Assembly: GCA_029265615.1 (NCBI GenBank)
Contig: JAJUIB010000013.1
Coordinates: 22,344 to 86,343, forward strand
Origin: Spirochaetota bacterium
GTDB lineage: Bacteria > Spirochaetota > Spirochaetia > Treponematales > Rectinemataceae
Direction: 5' to 3'
Length of the DNA stretch: 64,000 nucleotides
Made by a program: the position numbers and the translations under genes. Below, piece by piece: positions 1 to 8,401 of the stretch. Under the pieces are notes generated by a model that was given only the letters and a program-made list of their open reading frames with translations, was not told where the DNA came from and made no database searches. Position 1 is the stretch's first letter, and each line of letters starts with the position of its first letter.

Positions 1-120
1 TCGCCGCGCGGCAAGGGACCCGCGCGGAGGACGCAAGCGGACCGGCGCCATGGAAGCGACGGCAAGGATGCCGCGCGCGGGGATAAACGCTCCGCGCGCC
101 ACCACGGAAAGGAGTACCGT

Positions 121-981
121 ATGATCATCAATCACAACCTCAGCGCTATGTTCGCCGACCGTTCCCTTCGCTCCACCAACCTGAGCATGGAGAAGGGGAT
201 GGAAAAACTCTCTTCGGGTATGCGCATCAACCGCGCTGGCGACGACGCTTCGGGCCTCGCCGTTAGCGAAAAAATGCGCTCCCAGATTCGCGGCCTCGAG
301 CGGGCCTCGAAGAACGCGCAGGACGGCATTTCCTTCATCCAGACGACGGAAGGCTACCTCCAGGAATCCCAGGACATCGTCCAGCGGATCCGCGAGCTTG
401 CAGTGCAGGCGTCCAACGGCGTCTACACCGCCGAAGACCGGATGCAGATTCAGGTCGAGGTCAGCCAGCTCGTCGACGAGATCGACCGGATCGCCAGCCA
501 TGCGCAGTTCAACGGGCTTAATCTGCTCACGGGCCGCTTCGCCCGCGAAACGGGCGAGAACGCCGTCACCGGTTCCATGTGGTTCCACATCGGCGCCAAC
601 ATGGACCAGCGCGAGCGGATCTACGTCGGCACGATGACCTCCAAGGCCCTCGGTGTGCGGAACGTGGGAGACGACACTATCATCTCTCTCGAATCGCCCG
701 ACGGGTCGAACAGGGCCATCGGCACGCTCGACGCGGCCCTCAAGAAGATCTCCAAGCAGCGCGCCGATCTCGGCGCCTACCAGAACCGACTCGAACACGC
801 GATTCGCGGTATCGATGTTGGCGCGGAGAACCTCCAGGCCGCCGAAAGCCGGATCCGCGACACGGACATGGCCAACGAGATGGTCAAGTTCACGAAGGAC
901 AAGATCCTCGCGCAGGCCGGCAACGCGATGCTCGCCCAGGCAAATCAGCAGGGTCAGCAGGTCATGCAGCTCCTCCAGTAA
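121..981 (+). CDS. flaB: Flagellin, periplasmic flagellar core protein FlaB
   Basis: This protein is the filament subunit of spirochete periplasmic flagella. It is 286 aa, the usual FlaB length, and lacks the variable central domain of external flagellins. The N-terminal D0/D1 region (residues 1-140) carries the conserved [10 protein letters not shown] start and the [17 protein letters not shown] block. The C-terminal D1/D0 region (about 190-286) ends in the usual amphipathic helix rich in Asn, Gln and Ala. The start is fixed by an AAAGGAG ribosome site 6 nt before ATG. A strong intrinsic terminator follows, so the gene ends its own transcript. Upstream bases 1-120 contain no gene and no clear sigma-28 promoter; other flagellin genes may lie outside the window. 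Family assignment is very secure; which FlaB paralogue it is cannot be told. Confidence 0.97.
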   Translation: MIINHNLSAMFADRSLRSTNLSMEKGMEKLSSGMRINRAGDDASGLAVSEKMRSQIRGLERASKNAQDGISFIQTTEGYLQESQDIVQRIRELAVQASNGVYTAEDRMQIQVEVSQLVDEIDRIASHAQFNGLNLLTGRFARETGENAVTGSMWFHIGANMDQRERIYVGTMTSKALGVRNVGDDTIISLESPDGSNRAIGTLDAALKKISKQRADLGAYQNRLEHAIRGIDVGAENLQAAESRIRDTDMANEMVKFTKDKILAQAGNAMLAQANQQGQQVMQLLQ

Positions 982-1035
982 GGTCCCTATCCCTTCGATC
1001 CCGCGGCCTAAAAAGGCGCGCGGGGGCGACGCGCG

Positions 1036-1069
1036 AAAGGCCCGTCCCGCAAGGGGCGGGCCTTTTTTG
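1036..1069 (+). terminator. Intrinsic terminator of flaB
   Basis: A 10-bp GC-rich stem (1039-1048 with 1053-1062, one G-U pair) with a GCAA loop is followed by six T residues. It lies 55 bp after the flaB stop. Confidence 0.93.
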
Positions 1070-1075
1070 CGCCGG

Positions 1076-1104
1076 TTGCGCCGAATCACATCCCTGCGTA
1101 TAAT
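1076..1104 (+). promoter_or_regulatory. Predicted sigma-70 promoter for the 1113 gene
   Basis: TTGCGC at 1076-1081 and a perfect TATAAT at 1099-1104 are separated by 17 bp. The ATG of the next gene begins only 8 bp after the -10 box and has no Shine-Dalgarno sequence, so the mRNA would be leaderless or nearly so. This is a prediction from sequence only. Confidence 0.6.
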
Positions 1105-1112
1105 CCCCCGCG

Positions 1113-2840
1113 ATGGACGCCCTCAGCCCCGAGACCCGGCGCGAGATCGTCCGGCGTGTGTTCCCCGAGCTCAGGTACGGGGGCGACCCGGACCTCGAGC
1201 GATACTTCGAACTCCGCAGGGCCGGCCGCCTTGCCGAGGCGCTCGCCCTCTACAACGGCCCCTTGCGCGCACGCTACCCCGTAGATTCAGAGCGCGTCCT
1301 CCTCCTCAGGCTCTACCGCGAGGGCGACCCCCGATGGCCCGAGCTCCAAGACCGCCTCATCCTTGCGCGTGGCGAAGCGCTCGCACAACGTATTTCGCGC
1401 GACATCGACCTCATCGTCGCGCCGCTCGAGCGGGCCGAGCTATCGAGCGCTTTCAAGGCGCTTGCCGCCGTGCAGGCGCTACTTTGCATCCTCCCTCGTG
1501 GCCAGGACGCGGCCCTCGCGGCCCTCGAACGTTATGCGGATTTCGCCCGCATCCTCCGCCACCGAGCACGCCAAGTCGAACGCGCGCGCGACCTCGTCAG
1601 AGAGTACCTTGAAATGTCGCGCGCAAGCGAACCCGATGAAACCGACTTCGTCGCACGGAGCGCCGCGCTCGAAGAGCGGCGCCGGGCCGCGGCCGATGGC
1701 CGACGCGCACAGGCCGGTTCGGGCGGCGCATCCACGACCGAATCCTACGACTTCATCGCGATGAGCGAGGCACGCGAAGCGCGAAAGCGTAAGGAGGAGG
1801 AGGAAGCACGCGCCCGCTTCTTCGACCTGTCGCGCCTCGAATTCTCGGCCGCCGACCGCGCGCGCATCGAGGCCGATGCCGGGATCGAGCGCAAGGAGGA
1901 CCGCGTCCTCGCCTTTTGCTTCCGCTACTGGCGGGCCGTGGACGATCCGGCCTTCGAGCGCCTTGTCTTCCTCTATTCTAAAAAATACGGCACCCGGCAC
2001 TATGCGATTTTTCGCGCGATCAAGGTGGGCCGCGCGCGCCGCTTTACCGACGACGAGATACTCACCGCCGTCTCGACACTCATCTCCTCGGCCTACAGCT
2101 ACTCGGTGCAGGGGGATCTCTATATGCAGGCCGCCTGGCGTCGCCTCAAGGCGGGCATTGAGGAGGCGGAGCGGGCGCGCGCCGAAGCCCTGGCGCTGGC
2201 CGAAATCGGACGAGGACGGGCGCCTCGCTCCCGATCGGACGCCGCGCATGCGCCGCACAACGTAGCGCCACACAGGCCTTCGGCCGAGGCCACGGCAAGG
2301 TCTGAGACAAAAAGGACCGAAGCCACCCTGCGTGGCGCGCAAAGAAGACCGCCGCGAGCGCAAAGCGGCGCACGCGCTGCGGCGCGCAAGACGGAAGCCG
2401 CAGCCCCCACCGCGAAAAAGCGGCTTGCGCCGCGCGAAACGGCGAAAGGCGGCACGAAGACCGCACATCCGCGACCATCAATCGTTCAAGCCCGCCGCGC
2501 CCCGGAAGCACTCCCCGAACTCCGCACCCCGCGCGGATCGGTCTCGGATCGCATACGCGCCTTGTCGGGCAAGGCCTACGACGTGTACAAGGAGCTTTTC
2601 CTCGAGCGCTCGCGCGATGCGATCCGCAGGGTGATCCTCGCAAGCAGGACGGGACCGCGCAGGCTCTTTGATACTTCAGCGAACGAGGCAGAGGACATCG
2701 TCTACGGCTTCATGACCGCGCACTACAACGATCCCTTCATGGATTGGGAGGGCTCGGAGGAACGTTCGCGCGTCGCCTCGCTCGGTTTCGAGCTTCCATC
2801 CCTCGACCCCGTCATCGAGACCTGGTTCCGCAGCCTTTAA
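1113..2840 (+). CDS. Uncharacterised 575-aa protein with basic Ala/Lys/Arg-rich linker
   Basis: I do not recognise this protein as a named family. The N-terminal half (residues 1-350) is predicted mostly helical and charged, with repeated Arg/Glu/Ala segments and possible coiled coil around 185-235. Residues about 370-470 form a low-complexity basic stretch rich in Ala, Arg, Lys, Pro and Thr, resembling histone H1-like tails. A folded-looking C-terminal domain (about 480-575) follows. No signal peptide or membrane helix is visible, so it is probably cytoplasmic. The ATG sits just downstream of a TATAAT box and lacks a ribosome site. Its stop overlaps the convergent recR stop by 4 bp. The basic linker suggests nucleic-acid or polyanion contact, but that is inference. 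Confidence 0.75.
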   Translation: MDALSPETRREIVRRVFPELRYGGDPDLERYFELRRAGRLAEALALYNGPLRARYPVDSERVLLLRLYREGDPRWPELQDRLILARGEALAQRISRDIDLIVAPLERAELSSAFKALAAVQALLCILPRGQDAALAALERYADFARILRHRARQVERARDLVREYLEMSRASEPDETDFVARSAALEERRRAAADGRRAQAGSGGASTTESYDFIAMSEAREARKRKEEEEARARFFDLSRLEFSAADRARIEADAGIERKEDRVLAFCFRYWRAVDDPAFERLVFLYSKKYGTRHYAIFRAIKVGRARRFTDDEILTAVSTLISSAYSYSVQGDLYMQAAWRRLKAGIEEAERARAEALALAEIGRGRAPRSRSDAAHAPHNVAPHRPSAEATARSETKRTEATLRGAQRRPPRAQSGARAAARKTEAAAPTAKKRLAPRETAKGGTKTAHPRPSIVQARRAPEALPELRTPRGSVSDRIRALSGKAYDVYKELFLERSRDAIRRVILASRTGPRRLFDTSANEAEDIVYGFMTAHYNDPFMDWEGSEERSRVASLGFELPSLDPVIETWFRSL

Positions 2841-3424
2841 AGCCTGACCCGCCCCCGGAACGAACGCGCGAGCGTCAGCCGATCCGCGTATTCGAGGTCC
2901 CCCCCCACAGGGATGCCCGTCGCGAGCCTCGTCACCTGCGCACCCGTCGGTTCAAGGAGCCGCTTAAGGTAGAGCGCCGTCGTGTCTCCCTCGACCGTGG
3001 GGTTCGTCGCAATGACAACCTCGCGCACCTCGCCGCCGCGAAGTCGCGCGACAAGGGCGTCGACGCGGAGCTGCTCGGGCCCCACGCCGTCGAGGGGAGA
3101 GATAAGGCCGCCGAGCACGTGGTAGAGTCCGCGGTACTCGTGAGCCCCCTCGATTGTGACGACATCCTGGGGCTGTTCAACGACGCAGATCGTCGAGCGG
3201 TCGCGGGCGGGGGATGCGCACACCGGACAGGGATCGCTTTCCGCATAGGATCCACAGACCGAGCAGAAGCGGATCGCCGACTTAAGGCCGCGAATACGCT
3301 CCGCCAGCGCCTCAGCGTAGGCCTGGTCCGTCTTGAGGAGATGGTAGGCCACCCGGAGCGCGCTCTTTCTCCCAATGCCGGGTAGCCGCGTAAGAAGACC
3401 GACAAGCTCCTCCAGGGCCTTCAC
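2837..3424 (-). CDS. recR: Recombination mediator protein RecR
   Basis: RecR works with RecO and RecF to load RecA on gapped DNA during recombinational repair. The 195-aa length is typical. The order of elements is standard: an N-terminal helix-hairpin-helix (LPGIGRKSALR, residues 14-24), a C4 zinc finger with CSVC and CPVC pairs (about 53-69), and a Toprim domain beginning ICVVEQPQDVVTIE and containing an HVLGG motif. The ATG overlaps the ybaB stop (ATGA), so it is translationally coupled as the last gene of dnaX-ybaB-recR, an order conserved across many bacteria. Confidence 0.96.
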   Translation of the reverse strand: MKALEELVGLLTRLPGIGRKSALRVAYHLLKTDQAYAEALAERIRGLKSAIRFCSVCGSYAESDPCPVCASPARDRSTICVVEQPQDVVTIEGAHEYRGLYHVLGGLISPLDGVGPEQLRVDALVARLRGGEVREVVIATNPTVEGDTTALYLKRLLEPTGAQVTRLATGIPVGGDLEYADRLTLARSFRGRVRL

Positions 3425-3753
3425 GAACCGCTCCCGAAAAACCCCGGCGGCAGGGGAAAGCCGCCGAGCCCCGAGGCGAGCTCTGCCTGAACCGCCTCGC
3501 GGACCTTCGCCGCCGCGTCGTTGTACGCGGCGCGGACAAGATCGCCTAAGAGCGCCGCATCGGGTGGATCGATTGCCTCGGGGGCTATCACGCAGGAGCG
3601 CATCTCGAGAGCGCCGTTGAGCGTTATGCGCACGAGTCCCGCGCCCGAGGACCCCGTCGCCTCGATCGCGGCCGTGCGACGCTTGAGCTCCTCGGCCTGA
3701 GCCTGAAGCGCCTGGGGATTTCTCAACATCTCGAAGAGTTCATTGAAGTTCAT
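3421..3753 (-). CDS. ybaB: YbaB/EbfC family nucleoid-associated protein
   Basis: This is a small DNA-binding protein that forms dimers with a tweezer-like shape; the spirochete homologue EbfC of Borrelia binds DNA. The 110-aa length and N-terminal helix (MNFNELFEMLRNPQ followed by an Ala/Gln/Glu-rich stretch) fit the family. The central beta region contains LVRITLNG and the typical I-DP-D motif near residue 75. It lies between dnaX and recR, overlapping dnaX by 14 bp and recR by 4 bp. Confidence 0.92.
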   Translation of the reverse strand: MNFNELFEMLRNPQALQAQAEELKRRTAAIEATGSSGAGLVRITLNGALEMRSCVIAPEAIDPPDAALLGDLVRAAYNDAAAKVREAVQAELASGLGGFPLPPGFFGSGS

Positions 3754-5584
3754 CGCTTCCTCCCGTTTGCCGCTCTTTCACCCGCGAGCCTCGGAACACC
3801 CGTTCGACGATAGCGACGGGATCGGTAGTCTCCCCGACCATCGTAGCGTCCCCCTGTCCCGCCACGCGAGGCGCGGCGGCGGCTTCGGGGGCTTGAGCCT
3901 CGACACGTAGCTCGACCCGCAAGGGACGCCCCGCCGCCTCCGCCACCGCCTGCGAAACGGCGGGGAGTTCGCCGCGGATGAGGCTTTCTTCCATCCCGCT
4001 CCTGAACGGCAACACCACGCGCTCGCCCTCGATGCGCCAGGGAAGGGATTTCCCGAGTCCGCTTTTGAGAAGCGGACTTGCGCGGCCAAGCGCGGCGATA
4101 ACCGTTTCGCGGAGCGCCTCGGCGCTTGGGGAAGCGCCGCTCGGCACTTCGTCAGGCAGCACATTTCCGAACGGCGCGCCGTACGATGCCGATGAGCTTT
4201 GTGCGGAGCCTTGTTGCGAAAGCGCGGTCACCCTCTGAGTATCCCGAACGGCGGGCCCTAGAGGTGCCTGAGCCTCCGTAGCCCCGAGCGCGGCCGCCGC
4301 GAGACTCGAAAAGGCAGACTTCAGGCTCGTCGGTAGTTCAGCGTTTTTTTTTTCGCCTCCCATAGCGGTCGGCCCCTCGCCGCCCTCAGCGGCCGTGCTC
4401 TGAAGGGCCGCCTTGGCATCGGCCAAGGGCGCTTCGCCTGCGAGTTTCCGCCGGAGCGACGCCACGACGCGCGCAAGTTCGGATGGCGGCACATAGTCGC
4501 GGAGCCGCACGAGCCGCGCCACGACGAGCTCGAGCTCGAAGCGCGGATCGACGGTAAAGCGGATGTTGCGATGGAGTTCAAGGAGGCCCGCAAGCGCGCG
4601 CTCCACCTGCTCGGAGGAAAGCGCATCGAGCACCCTGCGGCTGTAGGCGTCGGGAGCCGCGCCGAGGAGCGATTCCCGCGCAATGCCGTTTTTGAGCAAA
4701 AGGAGCGCCCTGCAGTACTCGACCGCATCGACGACAGCCTGCTCGGGGGAAACGCCGCGCGCCAATATTGCGTCGAGCGCTTCGAGCGCCGCGCCAGCAG
4801 CCCCCTCCCCCGCGACGCAGGCCTCGAAAAGCGCATTCATCGCCTCGATGCCGACGATGCCGAGTTTGTCACGTATTTTGGCGGCGGTGATGTGGCCTTC
4901 GGAGAACGACAGCACCTGATCGAAGAGCGTATAGGCATCGCGTGCCGAGCCCGCCGCCTCTTTGGCGATCCATACAAGGGCCTCGTCATCGACCGTGACG
5001 CCAAGCTCGGCGGCGGCAGTCGCAAGAAGCCGCTTGAGGATATCAAAGGGGACGAGACGGAAGGCGAACTGCTGGCACCGGCTCTTGATCGTCGCCGGAA
5101 CCTTGTGTAGCTCGGTGGTCGCGAAAATAAAAACGACGTAGGGCGGCGGCTCCTCGATGGTCTTAAGGAGCGCGTTGAACGCGCTCATCGAGAGCATGTG
5201 CACCTCGTCGATAATGTAGACCTTGTAGCGCCCACCGTTTGGGGGGAAGAGAACCTCGTCCTTGATCTGTCGGACGTTGTCGACCGAGGTGTTCGAAGCG
5301 CCGTCGATTTCGATAACGTCGAGGGAGGAGCCTGCGCTGATCGCGCGGCAAGAGGCGCATTCGCCGCAGGGCCGCGCAGTCGGCCCCTTTTCGCAGTTGA
5401 GCGCCTTCGCAAGAATGCGTGCGGTACTCGTCTTACCGCAGCCGCGAGGGCCTGAAAACAGGTAGGCGTGCGCGATGCGGGAGCTTTCAAGCGACGCCGA
5501 AAGGGCCGCTGCGACGAAGTCCTGGCCGGCGAGCTCCTCGAAGCCCCTTGGGCGCTTGCGGGTCGCGGTGATCTCGTAGGGCAT
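3740..5584 (-). CDS. dnaX: DNA polymerase III subunits gamma/tau
   Basis: This is the clamp-loader ATPase of the replicative polymerase. The chosen ATG at 5584 gives a 614-aa protein beginning MPYEITATRKRP, typical for DnaX; longer frames would run back through the SRP RNA and a tRNA and are rejected. The AAA+ module has Walker A GPRGCGKTS (about 45-53), a four-cysteine zinc site (64-79), Walker B IIDEVH and sensor 1 FATTELHK. Domain III follows to about residue 360. The C-terminal third is Ala/Gly/Ser-rich and then a more conserved tail, as in tau. A run of nine T residues in the + strand near 4346-4354 (A residues in the mRNA) could allow slippage to make gamma, as in other bacteria; that is inference. 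Confidence 0.95.
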   Translation of the reverse strand: MPYEITATRKRPRGFEELAGQDFVAAALSASLESSRIAHAYLFSGPRGCGKTSTARILAKALNCEKGPTARPCGECASCRAISAGSSLDVIEIDGASNTSVDNVRQIKDEVLFPPNGGRYKVYIIDEVHMLSMSAFNALLKTIEEPPPYVVFIFATTELHKVPATIKSRCQQFAFRLVPFDILKRLLATAAAELGVTVDDEALVWIAKEAAGSARDAYTLFDQVLSFSEGHITAAKIRDKLGIVGIEAMNALFEACVAGEGAAGAALEALDAILARGVSPEQAVVDAVEYCRALLLLKNGIARESLLGAAPDAYSRRVLDALSSEQVERALAGLLELHRNIRFTVDPRFELELVVARLVRLRDYVPPSELARVVASLRRKLAGEAPLADAKAALQSTAAEGGEGPTAMGGEKKNAELPTSLKSAFSSLAAAALGATEAQAPLGPAVRDTQRVTALSQQGSAQSSSASYGAPFGNVLPDEVPSGASPSAEALRETVIAALGRASPLLKSGLGKSLPWRIEGERVVLPFRSGMEESLIRGELPAVSQAVAEAAGRPLRVELRVEAQAPEAAAAPRVAGQGDATMVGETTDPVAIVERVFRGSRVKERQTGGSDELQ

Positions 5585-5636
5585 AGTGGCGATAGTAGCG
5601 TGAAAGCACGGGGCGGTAAAGCGCCCCCTCAAGCGT

Positions 5637-5738
5637 CCGAAGCCAGGCGGTCTGCGGCACCGTCTCTTCCGCTTACCGTTGCTTCCTTCCGGACCTGGCG
5701 GGGTTGGGCGGCGCCCACGTGCGCAGTGCCTGGCTTCC
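5637..5738 (-). ncRNA. ffs: 4.5S signal recognition particle RNA (small bacterial type)
   Basis: The minus strand carries the diagnostic SRP apical domain, AGGTCCGGAAGGAAGCA (5680-5695 region), with the GGAA tetraloop and the asymmetric internal loop that binds Ffh. The ends pair: CGGAAGCCAGGC at the 5' end (5738-5727) with GCCTGGCTTCGG at the 3' end (5648-5637), giving about 100 nt. It sits between the tRNA-Ser genes and dnaX, a context seen in other phyla as well. Confidence 0.93.
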
Positions 5739-5761
5739 GACGTTCGAAGGGGATCGGATTG

Positions 5762-5848
5762 CGGAGAGAGAGGGATTCGAACCCTCGGTACCGTTACCAG
5801 TACACACGACTTCCAATCGTGCACCTTCGACCGCTCGGTCATCTCTCC
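5762..5848 (-). tRNA. tRNA-Ser(GGA)
   Basis: A class II tRNA with a GGAGAGA acceptor arm, long variable arm, GGTTCGAATCC T-arm and anticodon loop TTGGAAG giving anticodon GGA (reads UCC/UCU). The discriminator base is G and CCA is not encoded. Confidence 0.95.
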
Positions 5849-5903
5849 GAGATGGCGACTTAGCTATTTTTACTTCCCCCTATTCCGGGGCGCGCACAAC
5901 AAC

Positions 5904-5990
5904 CGGAGAGAGAGGGATTCGAACCCTCGGAACCCTGACGGGTTCAACGGTTTTCGAGACCGCCCGATTCAACCGCTCTCGCATCTCTCC
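5904..5990 (-). tRNA. tRNA-Ser(CGA)
   Basis: A class II tRNA with long variable arm. Anticodon loop CTCGAAA gives CGA (reads UCG). The acceptor arm is identical to that of the neighbouring tRNA-Ser(GGA). A dedicated UCG reader fits a GC-rich genome. Confidence 0.95.
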
Positions 5991-5999
5991 AATAAAAAA

Positions 6000-6073
6000 T
6001 GAGGCAAAGAGGATTCGAACCTCCGACCTTCAGATCCGCAATCTGATGCTCTATCCAGCTGAGCTATTGCCTC
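6000..6073 (-). tRNA. tRNA-Arg(GCG)
   Basis: A class I tRNA with acceptor GAGGCAA/TTGCCTC, D-loop with the arginine-type A20 (GGATAGAG) and a perfectly paired anticodon stem TCAGA/TCTGA around loop TTGCGGA, giving anticodon GCG. Most bacteria read CGN with A34 (inosine) instead of G34. A run of T residues follows the 3' end on the minus strand. Confidence 0.9.
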
Positions 6074-6187
6074 ATGAAACCCGTCGCGGGACAACCCCGC
6101 ATCGCCTATAAAAGAACCCTGCCCTTCCCCCGCTCGGCGGGGGCCTCGATTCGAATCCCCCCATCGGACGGAAAAGGAAAACGGCAA

Positions 6188-6275
<88 letters not shown>

Positions 6276-6289
6276 AAATCGGCCACGTC

Positions 6290-6374
6290 CGGAGCGAGTG
6301 GGATTCGAACCCACGGCGCCTTTCGGCGCAACGGTTTTCAAGACCGTCACCATAGACCACTCGGACACCGCTCC
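6290..6374 (-). tRNA. tRNA-Ser(TGA)
   Basis: A class II tRNA with long variable arm. Anticodon loop CTTGAAA gives TGA (reads UCA and wobble). It is the first tRNA of the minus-strand cluster. Confidence 0.95.
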
Positions 6375-6493
6375 AGCGGTTGTGGTACCCCACTTTACGG
6401 AAAAGGGCACCGCGTGTCAAGGCATGCGGCCGCAGGAATCGCGCCACCCAGGCGGAATTCCATCACGCCACCCGCCTCGCCGCAATGCGCGGT

Positions 6494-6982
6494 TCATTCG
6501 ACCAGGTAGCGGCCTATTTCCTTGAGTTCCGGGATGCGGGAAAAAACTGGCGGCTTTAAGCCGGCCGCCTCTTTGTCGAGAGCGGCCACCTTCACATAGA
6601 GCTCGTTGAGGCGGTCGGCGAGTATCTGCAAGTTCGAGGCGAAATTGTTCACCGCCATGTCGCGGAAAACCCGGTCGGCATCGGAAATCCGCTCCCCCGC
6701 CTGAGATTGAGACAGATACTTGAGATTGGGGCATATCTGCTTGCGCGCCTGGTAGACAAAGCGCGCCATGGCCAGAATCTGGCCGTATAGTTCATCGAGG
6801 TGGTAGCCCTGGTAGCGGTAGTGGTCGCTCTTTTCGGTGAACTCCTCGATGAGATTCCAGGTTCCCGGATCTAGGCTCATCGACGAGATGGCACGGCGCG
6901 TAAAGCGGTTGGAGATGTTCTGGCGGAAATGTTCGCCCATCGCCTCGATGGCGGAGAATATCTCGGGGTTCTTAAGTTGCAT
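6494..6982 (-). CDS. Uncharacterised 162-aa helical protein
   Basis: I do not recognise this family. The ATG at 6982 (MQLKNPEIFSAIEAMG) is preferred to the upstream frame because the sequence before it is irregular and a TATACT box lies 10 bp upstream. The protein looks all-alpha and soluble, with no signal peptide or membrane helix. Residues 60-160 show heptad-like spacing (YHLDELYGQILAMA; NNFASNLQILADRLNELYVK), suggesting a coiled coil or helical bundle. It lies upstream of, and in the same direction as, the tRNA-SRP-dnaX cluster, and divergent from the solute-binding-like gene. Confidence 0.72.
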   Translation of the reverse strand: MQLKNPEIFSAIEAMGEHFRQNISNRFTRRAISSMSLDPGTWNLIEEFTEKSDHYRYQGYHLDELYGQILAMARFVYQARKQICPNLKYLSQSQAGERISDADRVFRDMAVNNFASNLQILADRLNELYVKVAALDKEAAGLKPPVFSRIPELKEIGRYLVE

Positions 6983-7073
6983 GTCAGGGGTCAGTATACC
7001 CCATCCGTGCAATCGGCGCCACCGGGGATTGCACCGATCCAATTCGTGAACCGCTCGCCGTCCCTCGCGGTTC

Positions 7074-7103
7074 TTGCGCGCCATGCCCGCCGCGGGCTAT
7101 CGT
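7074..7103 (+). promoter_or_regulatory. Possible promoter for the solute-binding-like gene
   Basis: TTGCGC (7074-7079) and TATCGT (7098-7103) are 18 bp apart. The ATG at 7111 is 7 nt downstream of the -10 box and has no ribosome site, as for the promoters before 1113 and 36529. The -10 box is weak. Confidence 0.35.
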
Positions 7104-8388
7104 GATGCACATGAAGCGCAGACTCACGCGCGCCCTCCTTGCGGCGGGCGTTCTTCTCGCCGTAGGCGCGGCGGCGCTCCTCGTCGCGCGGCTCGCTCCG
7201 CCTCCGGAGCCGCCGGCCGTCCTGTGGAGCGACGTGCCCGAACTTGCCCTCTATACGGAGCTTTTCAACGCCGCACAGAGCCGCTATCGCGTTGTCATCG
7301 AATACAAGACGGATCTACCGAGCGCACTCCGGGATAGCCGAACTCCCCCGGCGCTCGCCGTGGGCCGCTTCCTCAAGAGCCAGTCTGTCCGCGACCGCTT
7401 CCAGTCCCTCGACTACCTCTTCGGCGAGCTCCTTGTCGATCAGTCTGCCTTTTACCCCGAACTCCTCGCACTCGGCAACATCGAGGGGCGACAGCTCCTT
7501 CTCCCGGTCTCCTTCGACCTGCCCGCCATCATCTTCGCGCGCGGCGGCGAGGCATCGCCCAAAGACGGCTTTGTGCTCGGCGCCGACGAGCTTGTCGCAG
7601 CCGCATCGTTCAACAAAAAGAAGGGGGCCTCCTTCACCAGAATGGGCTTTTCGGCGCGCTGGAACACCGACTGTCTCGTCGTCCTTGCCGGAGCCTTCGG
7701 AGCAGCTTTCCGCGAAGGCAAGCCCCTAAGCTGGAGCGATGCGGGGCTCGCCGCCGCGATCGAACGGCTGCGCGCCATGAGCGCCACGGCAAACGGCTCA
7801 GCGGGCGCGGAAGATGATTTCCAGTTCAAATACCTCTACACGCCAGCCTACAAGTACATCGCGGAGGGCCGGGCGCTCTACGCCTACATGCGCGCATCGG
7901 AGTTCTTCCTCGTGCCGGAGGAAAAGCGATACCCCCTCGATTACCGCTGGCTCGCCGAGCGTGGCGCCGTCCCCGTCTCCGAAGGCGTCGTGTTCGCAGG
8001 CATTCCGCGCGCGGGAAAATCCAAAGCCGCGGCGGAGGCCTTCCTCAAATGGTTCTACCGCGAGGAAAATCAGAAGGCCATGCTCGAGCGGGCGCGGACA
8101 AGCCGCGCACTCGAAGGCTCATTCGGCGTGGCAGGCGGCTTCTCGGCGGTGCGCGCGGTAAACGAGCGGGTCTTCCCGCTCTACTACCCCGCCCTCGTCG
8201 GCCATCTGCCGCCCGCGGACAGTCTTTCGCCGCCCAACATCCTTCCGAGCGACTGGCCCGCAATAAAGTCAACGGTGCTCGCGCCCTGGCTCCTTGAGGC
8301 GACCGCGCGCGAACAAAACCCGAAACAGAGCCCCTCGCAGGAACTCGGTGCGCGGCTTGCGGGCTATGCAAAGCGCGAACGGAAATGA
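7102..8388 (+). CDS. Extracellular solute-binding-like protein (family 1 type), membrane-anchored
   Basis: The overall pattern resembles ABC transporter substrate-binding proteins of the sugar (family 1) type. It has an N-terminal signal/anchor (residues 4-31: basic residues, then an Ala/Leu/Val-rich helix) with no lipobox cysteine. A mature domain follows that begins VLWSDVPELALYTELFNAAQ and includes a C-terminal segment KAAAEAFLKWFYREENQ typical of the second lobe. No permease or ATPase gene is adjacent, so it may be an orphan receptor. GTG at 7102, ATG at 7105 and ATG at 7111 are all possible starts. The last lies 7 nt after a TATCGT box and would be leaderless. Ligand unknown. Confidence 0.78.
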   Translation: MMHMKRRLTRALLAAGVLLAVGAAALLVARLAPPPEPPAVLWSDVPELALYTELFNAAQSRYRVVIEYKTDLPSALRDSRTPPALAVGRFLKSQSVRDRFQSLDYLFGELLVDQSAFYPELLALGNIEGRQLLLPVSFDLPAIIFARGGEASPKDGFVLGADELVAAASFNKKKGASFTRMGFSARWNTDCLVVLAGAFGAAFREGKPLSWSDAGLAAAIERLRAMSATANGSAGAEDDFQFKYLYTPAYKYIAEGRALYAYMRASEFFLVPEEKRYPLDYRWLAERGAVPVSEGVVFAGIPRAGKSKAAAEAFLKWFYREENQKAMLERARTSRALEGSFGVAGGFSAVRAVNERVFPLYYPALVGHLPPADSLSPPNILPSDWPAIKSTVLAPWLLEATAREQNPKQSPSQELGARLAGYAKRERK

Positions 8389-8401
8389 GGTTCGACCGTT
8401 T

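Noticed and set aside
77..90. Sigma-28 promoter for flaB
   Set aside because: GGGGATAA resembles the -10 motif, but no TAAA -35 element occurs at the proper distance.
5585..5842. N-terminal extension of DnaX to an ATG at 5842
   Set aside because: It would run through the SRP RNA and part of tRNA-Ser; DnaX homologues start at MPYEITATRK-type sequence.
6120..6165. Possible degenerate tRNA between tRNA-Arg and tRNA-Ser(GCT)
   Set aside because: It has a T-loop-like GATTCGAATC and a CCCCCGC/GCGGGGG hairpin, but no acceptor or anticodon arm can be drawn; it is better seen as spacer with a weak terminator.
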